Shown: positions 56,770-64,000 of the stretch, piece after piece
Numbering within the stretch: the stretch's first letter is position 1
Layout of the letters: every line of letters begins with the position of its first letter
Assembly (NCBI RefSeq): GCF_963576675.1
Contig: NC_088912.1
Location: 10,067,001-10,131,000, forward strand
DNA length: 64,000 bases
Reading direction: 5' to 3'
Source of the DNA: Euphorbia lathyris
Lineage: Eukaryota > Streptophyta > Magnoliopsida > Malpighiales > Euphorbiaceae
Notes under the pieces: model-generated
Database searches by the model: none
Told to the model about the DNA's origin: nothing
What the model saw: only the letters and a program-made list of their open reading frames with translations
Program-made: the position numbers and the translations under genes

Positions 56770-57062
56770 TCTTCTGATGGTTTTATGAGTGCCTTGTTTT
56801 GTAAGTAAAAAAGTAGGGTTTATTTGGGAATCACTTTATGAACGAAAGATATGAACGAAAGAATGAATCGAACAATTGATTTGACTGGTGTATAATGAGC
56901 AGGGATTTCAGGTGGATAGGACGATGATGATGAAAGAATTAACAGAGAATCAGCGAATCAAGAAAGCAGAAAGAAAAACCAACTCTCACGGAGGAGAGAC
57001 AAATCCTACACAAGAACTCTCACGGAGGAGAGATGACACCTTAGTTCTTTTATTTTTTCTAG
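56770..57062 (-). other. L1m 5' UTR
   Basis: About 290 bp upstream of ORF1 up to the LINE 5' end. Near the 5' end CTCTCACGGAGGAGAGA occurs twice, ~32 bp apart (about 56986 and 57018), a candidate promoter repeat. Each copy is itself partly palindromic (CTCTC...GAGAG). Confidence 0.7.
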
Positions 57063-57078
57063 TATAAGTGATACAACT
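57063..57078. repeat. Right target duplication of LINE L1m
   Basis: TATAAGTGATACAACT, identical to 12613-12628. Confidence 0.95.
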
Positions 57079-58337
57079 GAGAGCCTAATATTAATATGTT
57101 AGGTCAGTTTTAGATATAATTAAAAGTCAAAAATATTAAGTTACATTAACTAAACTAATTATATATCAATTGGTTCAGAACGTAAATATTTTGCGATTTT
57201 TAGAATATGTGCGAGGAATTATTCCTTAAAGCTCGACATTTTAAAAGATAAAGTATACTAATGATTTCTCACTTTTGTCTCTATTTTCTTTATGACCCTA
57301 AACTTCAAAACTCGAGATAAAAGCTCTTGAACTTTGCCCTTAACATAAAAGTTGCTTATGAAAGTAAATGATCTCAAAATTATTGATGACAATCTCAAAT
57401 TGAAAATTTTCAATAATTAAAGTTGTTTATAACCACATTTATCATGAAACCATCATTTTCATTTTTCCAAATAACCATTTTTGGATCTTTTTCTCTCTAA
57501 ACAATAAATTTCGCTTTTTTAACTAACCGACATTCAAATAATTTGAAATCCAAAAAAGAAATTCAAAAATTAAAATCACTTCAAATATCATTTTCATCAG
57601 TAGTGAGGATACCACATTGAATTGAAGGGGGCAATATTGCCCCTTAATTTTTTTTATGAACAAAACTTATTATTATATAAAATTAATTGTCAAATTTAAT
57701 TAGTCTATATTGACAATCTTATTCTTTTACCTTTGCCCACCAAATTATCAGACAACTTTATTTTGTGTATAAAATTTTTATATTTTTTTTAGTGGTGGCA
57801 ATTATTGGGTTAATATTGTGTTCGTATCATGTCAATTATCAGATTAGTGTTAAACGAGTGGATTCTAACACCACCCAAAAAATGTCCTATCATAATGTAT
57901 CAACCTAATCGGGTTATCACCGATTTGTATCGTGTTTCAGATCACATGTAAATATACTATGTACCAATGTTAATGGTGGTATTTAAAAATATAAAAAGAT
58001 ATTGTAATAATTCCAAATATTTCATGCTATTTTCAAATTAGCAGATTAACTATGACCATCCAAATATCCACTAATATAATGTTAAGTCGTGTAATATGTT
58101 TATAAATCACATATAATTTTATTATCTCCATTAATGATGACATTAAAAATGAGGTTCAAATTTTGTTTGTAAATAATAATTATAATTTTATTTTATTATA
58201 TAAGGTGGCATGTAAAACATGAGAGAATGTGATAATCATTTTAAATATTTATGTCATTTTCGAATTAGCAAATTAACTCTAATCAACCTAAAAATCATAT
58301 GTCGATTTCATGTCGTGTTCGGGTCATGTGTAATTTT
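57079..58337. other. AT-rich intergenic sequence
   Basis: No gene seen. From 57790 (TAGTGGTGGCAA) onward the sequence contains GTGTTCGTATCATGTC-type motifs resembling a decayed relative of the hAT-like element at 58338, but no matching right end was found. Confidence 0.5.
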
Positions 58338-58874
58338 TAGAGGTGGCAATTTTCGTGTTTGTGTCGTGTCAAATGTCCTCAGTTCGGATTGCAGGGTGCA
58401 ACTCGGGTTAGTGTCAAAAACACGAACACGGCACTAAAAAAATTTCGTGTCAAAAGCTCAAACCTAAACACGACATGCTCTTGCAACACGACGTGATACG
58501 AGTTTTGCGTAGAAATAGAAAAACGTGTTAATTTGACACGATTCGACCAGCTAACACGGAAAACACGACACGACATGACACGAGTTTTTCCTTTAAATAC
58601 CTAAACATATTAATTCGACATGACCCGATCTCCTGACACGAGTTTTTCGTTTAAATATCCAAACATGTGAACCCTAAGAGTAATTTTTGCAGTTTCATGT
58701 TTTCATGTCATTTTCATGTTTTTCAGGTTGACCCGAACACTGCCTGAATTTTTTAATGTCATTTTCAGGTTGACCCGAAAATGACCCATTACCTACCAAA
58801 CTCAACACTAACACTAAAAATCAGTATCGTGTTCATGTCATATAATCGTGTCGTGTGTCATTTTGCCGCATCTA
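58338..58874. mobile_element. Non-autonomous hAT-like element (537 bp)
   Basis: Terminal inverted repeats TAGAGGTGGCAA and TTGCCGCATCTA (10 of 12 pair). 8-bp flanks GTAATTTT (58330-58337) and GTCATTTT (58875-58882) differ by one base, the duplication size of hAT elements. The interior is rich in CACGACACG/CGTGTCGTG and TGACCCG motifs with no coding capacity, as in a common plant MITE-like family. Confidence 0.8.
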
Positions 58875-58882
58875 GTCATTTT

Positions 58883-61768
58883 CCCCCTTTATTTCTAAAT
58901 CTCGGCTTCACCACTATTCATCAACTCTACAATTGAGTGTTACATATTAATGAAGTGATCAAAGATTAGACAACTTTTACGTTGATAAACATCAAAATTG
59001 AGTGATTTTTATATCGAGTTCGGATTGACTATCATGTTACTAAATTCAAAATTGAGTGAATATTATATAATTTTACCTAATTGTAAATGAAGTAAGGACA
59101 ATTTCAATCAAAATAGTAAGGTGTTGTCAAATTAGATAATTCCAATATTTACTATGTTATAGACCTCTTATTGTCAAAGTACTATGACTATCATAGACAT
59201 TATTCATGCTATAAATATAGACTGGCAATTTTGTCAAAGAGAATCTCAGAATCTTTATATTGAAACTTCATTGTCTTGATACTAAATTTTTGGAGAATCT
59301 TTCATCATATTCTGCTACTTTAACAATCATTTTAGGGCTTTACATCACTAGCTATAATAAGGTCTACAAGAGAATAGATCGAAAGAAACGAATTTTTATT
59401 TGGTTTTAATCAATACAAATTTGAATAGATGCATAAATTAATGACTCGTCAATACACTTGTTTATGTGTCCGGTTCGGACTTGTTTATGTGTCGGGTATA
59501 ACCGGGTCTCACAAGCTTATATATGGTACGTGAGAGCTTGTGTGAAAGTACTGTTGTTTTAAGAGGATTTTCCGGTGGTTGAAGTAAGATAGAAAGATGA
59601 TTAGCGAGACCGTTGACCGACCACCTAACTCTGGTCTTTAAGTTAGGGTTTTATTGGACAGAGTACTAAGCAATTGAGAGTATACTGCAATAGAAGAAAT
59701 TCTATTACGGTTGCGGTCCATTGGACTTTACCAATAGAAACATGACATTTGTACGCTTTCTTTCTTTACATCAACCATATCCTAATGAGGTGATATACTT
59801 TTTTTTCATTAGTCGGGTTCATTGGACTCGGTCCATTATAGAAGTTTTCAATAGGAGAAATGTATGTATGTACTTTGAGTTGTGAAGTCGTGTTCTATTT
59901 ATTAAGAGTTCAAGGGTAAAACCGTCAATCGGTTTTATGACATTCCTTTAACTTCCATGAATGACAGGTGTCCGCTGTTAAGTGGTAAACTTATTTTAGA
60001 TAGTTAATAATATATCTAAATTTTTATCTAAATTGCGATTCTTTAATCTTAGTCATGATTGAAAGGTCCTAATCCGAGGAAGATTCAGATAACATCCCAT
60101 TTGTCTACGTGTCACAAGAGAAGTTTTATTCCTATTTAATTTGATTTGGAGCTTCCCTTGATCTGGACGTCCCTATTAGCTTAAGATGAGAATATGTGTA
60201 CAATGTCACTAATATTATTTGGATGATATCAATACCTAAAAGTATTATGATCAAATTTAATCGGGTAAATTATAGTCATGGCCATTGAACTTTACCCATT
60301 TTGACATTAATGACCACTAAACTTTACGCTTTTTAATACTGGTGGCCACTCAATTTTAACTAACTCCTCAGAACGGACGTTAATGACGTCAAAATGAAAA
60401 TATTGAAGAATTAAAGATGTTCAGAACCATATTTAAGATACCCAAACTCCTTCATAGGTATACTTCACTCTCAACTGATGTCTCTTTTCCCTTATCCTTC
60501 GACCAATGTCATTTCCCCCTTATCCTTCAACATGTCATGAATTTTTGTTTTGGTTCGGACTCTAATGTCGAGGATAACATTGATCCGAGAGAAACGTTTG
60601 AAGGTTAGTCAACTCATCTCCGGGAAAGGCGCCAAATTTTTTACGAATCCTACTTTCTTGGATGGTAATTATATAACATGGTGTGGAAATCTGGGTATAT
60701 TGGTCTTCGAACCTAGATACTGTGTCCATGCCATCCATCGATCACTATTAGTGGTGATAAATTGATAAATTGACACGATTGACATAATTACCAATTTTTT
60801 TTTTATATATATCTATATTTTGCATAATCATATGGAACATATAAATTACATAACATGATAACCTATGGAACATATAAATTACATGATATGATAATAACAT
60901 GATAACCTATCGTTAAAAAAAAAAAAAAAAGTTAATGACCTTTGAAGCTATAAAAATCTAGTTGATTTACACAAATTTATCTTGTAGAGTTTAGACATAA
61001 ATGTAATGTATAATAAAGTTTTTCTCTTTTATTCATATTTCCATCAACTTCTCCATATATTGCAAAATCATGCAAAGTCCATTGGTGTTCTTATGGATAA
61101 AAAAAAAGATTTACTCTATACTTATTTTTTTTTTTTAATTCTAATTTATTTTAGAACATATAGTGAGATAAGAAATTGAGTTATTCAAAATATTTCTTAC
61201 AGATTTCTACTCTTTCATCCAATTATTCTTTTGTTCTTGTGATAATTATCTACACACGGTAGAGTTGGATCAGGTTTGTTATTGTATCTTGGGAGACGAT
61301 TACTCCGCATCGGACAAATTCTGTCTTAAGAAAACTATTTAGTACAGGCCTCAATGTCTCATCCGTCTATTTTCCTTCCAAATAGAAGGTTGCAAGTATT
61401 CTGTAGCTCTAATTATTTTATAGTAATTTCATATTATTAAGAATAATTATTCTTTTCATTTTTTTTGGATTAATATTATTTAAAAGTCTTAAGAGATAAT
61501 TTTTTTATCTATTCTATAAAATATGGATAAGATTACTTTAATGTTGGATTACCTTGACTATGGACTTTACAAACTGTACCTTGACTACTGATTTTTACGG
61601 AGGCAAAAGATAAACGAATTGTAATTAATTTGTTTGAACGAACATTAATTAAAATATATATACGAACTTCAATTTCATTTTGTTGTTAGTTTCTTATTGA
61701 TTTCTATTTTATTAAATATATTGTATTTTGTTACTAGCTTTACTTGTTCTAGTTTTAGATGATAAAAA
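58883..61768. other. AT-rich intergenic sequence, no gene
   Basis: About 2.9 kb. A stretch at 60262-60400 (GGTAAATTATAGTCATGG..., repeated ACTTTACCC/ACTAAACTTTACG) resembles the end of a dispersed plant repeat. The short frames at 60417-60765 show no domain and low coding character. Poly-A and poly-T runs occur near 60914, 61101 and 61128. Confidence 0.55.
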
Positions 61769-64000
61769 ATGAATGGAATTCTTAGTGTTGCTGCATCTGG
61801 TCCTTTTAAGGAACCTATGATCGTTTCTGAGGCTCCACAACTGGCCTTACTAGTGGCAATGCATATTAGCCACAATGAAAAGCCAGAAAAATTCACTGGT
61901 GTAAATTTCAAGACATGGCGATGGAAAATGCTGTTTCACTTTACTATACTTAATCTTGCAAAATATTTGAAGGATGATCCTCATATTGTCAGAGAGGATG
62001 AGGTAGATCTTGTTACTACCTTCAATGTTGTTGAAGAATGAAAAATCTCTAGCTTCCTTTGCCAAAATTACATTTTAAACGATTTAACAAATGCACTTTA
62101 CAGTATTTATAGTTTTATAAAAAGGCAAAGAAACTTTGGGAATTTTTGGACTATAAATATAAATCAAAGGATGCATGTGCTAAGAAATTCTTATTTGGAC
62201 AATTTCTGAATTATAATATTGTAGATTCAAGAAATTTGTAAGTCAGGTGCAAGAATTACATCTCATTATCCATGAAATACATGTCAAACGTATGGTAATT
62301 AGTGAATCTTTCCAAGTGGTTGCAATAGTAGAAAATTACCACTTGGATAGAAATACTACAGAAATTACCCTAGTATAAACATAAAGAAATGACTGTTAAA
62401 GAGCTGATTTGCAGACTCAGAATTGAGAAAGACAACATAAGCACTAAACAGAAAGTTTTAAATGTGACCAGTCAGTATGTGATTAAAGCAAATATAATAG
62501 AGGTCAAGAAAAGGCTCCAAAAAAGAAAAAAACAACCTCAACATGGATCCAAATGGGGTCCAAATGGTGAAATTTCATAGAAGCCAAAGTTCAATGAGAA
62601 ATGCTACAACTGTAACAAGATGGGTCACAAATCATCTGATTACAGACTGCCAAAAAGAGTCACGCGTAATGAATGAAGCAAACACTTTTAGATACTAGTG
62701 TCACACGTCATGTCTATTGTGATAACGGGCTCCCAAGACTGCATGTAAACTTTTTATGGAAAATTCTTCTACCTCAAATATCAAGGGAACCGAAACTGTG
62801 ATTCTAAAGATGACTTCTGGAAAAGAAGTGAAGTTGATATATGTTTTATATGTGCTTGACATTCGGAAGAACTTGGTTTTAGGAAGCTTCCTTAGAGCTC
62901 ACGACTTTCAGATGATTTTTGAAGCTAAAATGTTTATTTTGTCTAATTCCAATGAGTTGTGAAAATTATGCAATTTCTTGTAAGTCCAATGCAATTAATA
63001 TTAATAACAACAACATTTCTTATCATTGAGTCATTTAATTTGTGACATAGTAGACTTGGACATGTAAATTATGGCACTTTGCGTAAATTAATTAATTCAT
63101 AACATATAGGTTCATTCCAAATTGATTATAAATATAAATTTGAAATTTGTGTTGAGACAAAATTAATGAGATCTTCAATCCATACTGTGGAAAAGAAATA
63201 CATAACCGTTTGGTCTTATACATAGTAATATTTGTGACTTTAATTTATTCAAACTAGAGGAGGTAATAAAGATTTCATTACTTTCATTGACAGTAGTACA
63301 AAATATTACTATGTATATTTTCTTAAAAACAAAGACGAGGCTATGGAGAAATTTTTTTATCTATTAATAACAAGAAGTAGAAAACCAACTTAATAAAAAA
63401 AGATTAAAGTGATTAGAAGTGATCATGATGGTGAACAATTTGGCGAGTTAGCTCCCAATATGGAAACATTCACGAGGTAACACCACCATATTCTCCTTAA
63501 TCGAATGGAGTAGCAAAATGTAAAAATCGTACCTTAAAGAAAATGATGAACACAATGATGAACAACTCTAGATTGCCACAAAACATGTGAGGGAAGTTAT
63601 TTTATCAGCTAATTACCTTTTAAATAAAGTGCTCGTCAAAGCATCACTTGAGTTATGGAAAATAAGCAAATCTTCCTATAATTATTTGAAAGTATGAGGA
63701 TGTCTTGCAAAAGTAATAACTTTGTTACGAAAGAAAATGAAAATAGATCCAAAGATAGTGGATTGTATTTTCATTGGCTATGCACTCCACAGTAATACAT
63801 ATGGATTTCTTATTTATGAATCCAAAAATCTTGAGATTTATAAAAACACCATATGAAATCTATAAATGCTTCATTCTTTGAAATCATATTTCTATATAAG
63901 GAAAACAAAAGTAGATCTAGACTCAAACGGATTCTAAAAACCGTTGATAAAAACATTCAAGACCTTAAAAAAGAAGTTGAGGAAGAAGTGGATCCTCGAA
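61769..64000 (+). pseudogene. Decayed Ty1/copia relic, continues off the right edge
   Basis: Plus strand, reading across many stops and shifts. Gag start has EKFTGVNFKTWRWKMLFHF (61886). A degenerate knuckle CYNCNKMGHKSSDYR lies at ~62602, with its last Cys lost. A protease remnant is near 62690, pre-integrase LGHVNYGTLRKL near 63055, and integrase pieces (FITFIDSSTKYYYVYF ~63275, IRSDHDGEQFGEL ~63413, NGVAKCKNRTLKKMM ~63503). The glutamate of integrase is replaced by Ala/Lys context. The last bases are still pol-like. No LTR was recognised. It is far older than the other elements. Confidence 0.8.

Larger units (their letters stand above)
12629..57062 (-). mobile_element. Near full-length L1-type LINE L1m, interrupted by nested elements
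   Basis: Minus-strand LINE with 5' UTR (57062-56770), ORF1 (56769-55720), a ~180-nt spacer, ORF2 (starting at 16914/55538 and ending 12664), a very short 3' UTR and an A9 tail. The interior 16914-55534 plus one ACTCA copy is foreign. Without it the LINE is about 5.8 kb, normal for a complete plant L1. A 16-bp target duplication flanks it. The C2 insertion hit the first codon of ORF2. ORF1 and ORF2 are each in one frame with only three internal stops apiece, so it is fairly young yet older than everything nested inside. Confidence 0.93.

Noticed and set aside
57790..58329. Second, older hAT-like element starting TAGTGGTGGCAA
   Set aside because: No convincing right end or 8-bp duplication found.
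60417..60765. Two overlapping small frames
   Set aside because: No domain, no homologous neighbour, short and AT-rich; consistent with chance.

Overview
This window is repeat-rich nuclear DNA of a flowering plant, most likely a eudicot. It is built almost entirely from retrotransposons inserted into one another. I found no ordinary host gene, rRNA, tRNA or CRISPR. The plant assignment rests on Sirevirus-type Ty1/copia elements, a Tat-lineage Ty3/gypsy element with two RNase H domains, L1-type LINEs with DUF4283-type ORF1 and a C-terminal RNase H, and a plant-mobile-domain (PMD) gene. The species was not identified.

Layout. (1) 1-929: start of a Tat-type LTR, minus strand, running off the left edge. 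It sits in the 3' end of (2) a Sirevirus copia element 'S1' (minus, 930-10557), which itself sits in (3) a plus-strand LINE 3' fragment (10558-11672). (4) A near full-length LINE 'L1m' (minus) lies at 12629-57062, bounded by a perfect 16-bp target duplication. Its ORF1/ORF2 boundary is split by (5) a copia element 'C2' (minus, 16914-55534, duplication ACTCA). C2 is split again by (6) a second Sirevirus 'S3' (minus, 23198-33636, duplication CCCAG) in its leader, and by (7) an 18.8-kb Tat element 'T1' (plus, 35033-53844) in its 5' LTR. (8) 57079-61768 is AT-rich sequence with a hAT-like non-autonomous element at 58338-58874. (9) 61769-64000 is a decayed plus-strand copia relic.

Most notable biology. 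T1 has four successive gag capsid-like modules instead of one. Antisense to it, between pol and the 3' LTR, lies a six-exon gene with a plant mobile domain. All five introns are GT-AG and phase 0, it has its own TATA box, and one nonsense codon interrupts it. T1 also carries a 39-bp minisatellite and an LTR promoter made of TTGGGCG-NN-CGCCCAA palindromes. Both Sireviruses carry a ~930-950-codon third ORF after pol. It has no membrane segment, its N-terminus resembles the 'putative plant transposon protein' family, and a conserved TATA box lies ~104 bp upstream. Thus two unrelated retroelement families here each appear to carry an accessory gene with a private promoter.

All element genes are broken by stops, frameshifts or deletions. 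Many stops fit C-to-T change in CGA, CAG or CAA codons, as expected for methylated transposon DNA. Family names are from memory of motifs; no database search was possible.
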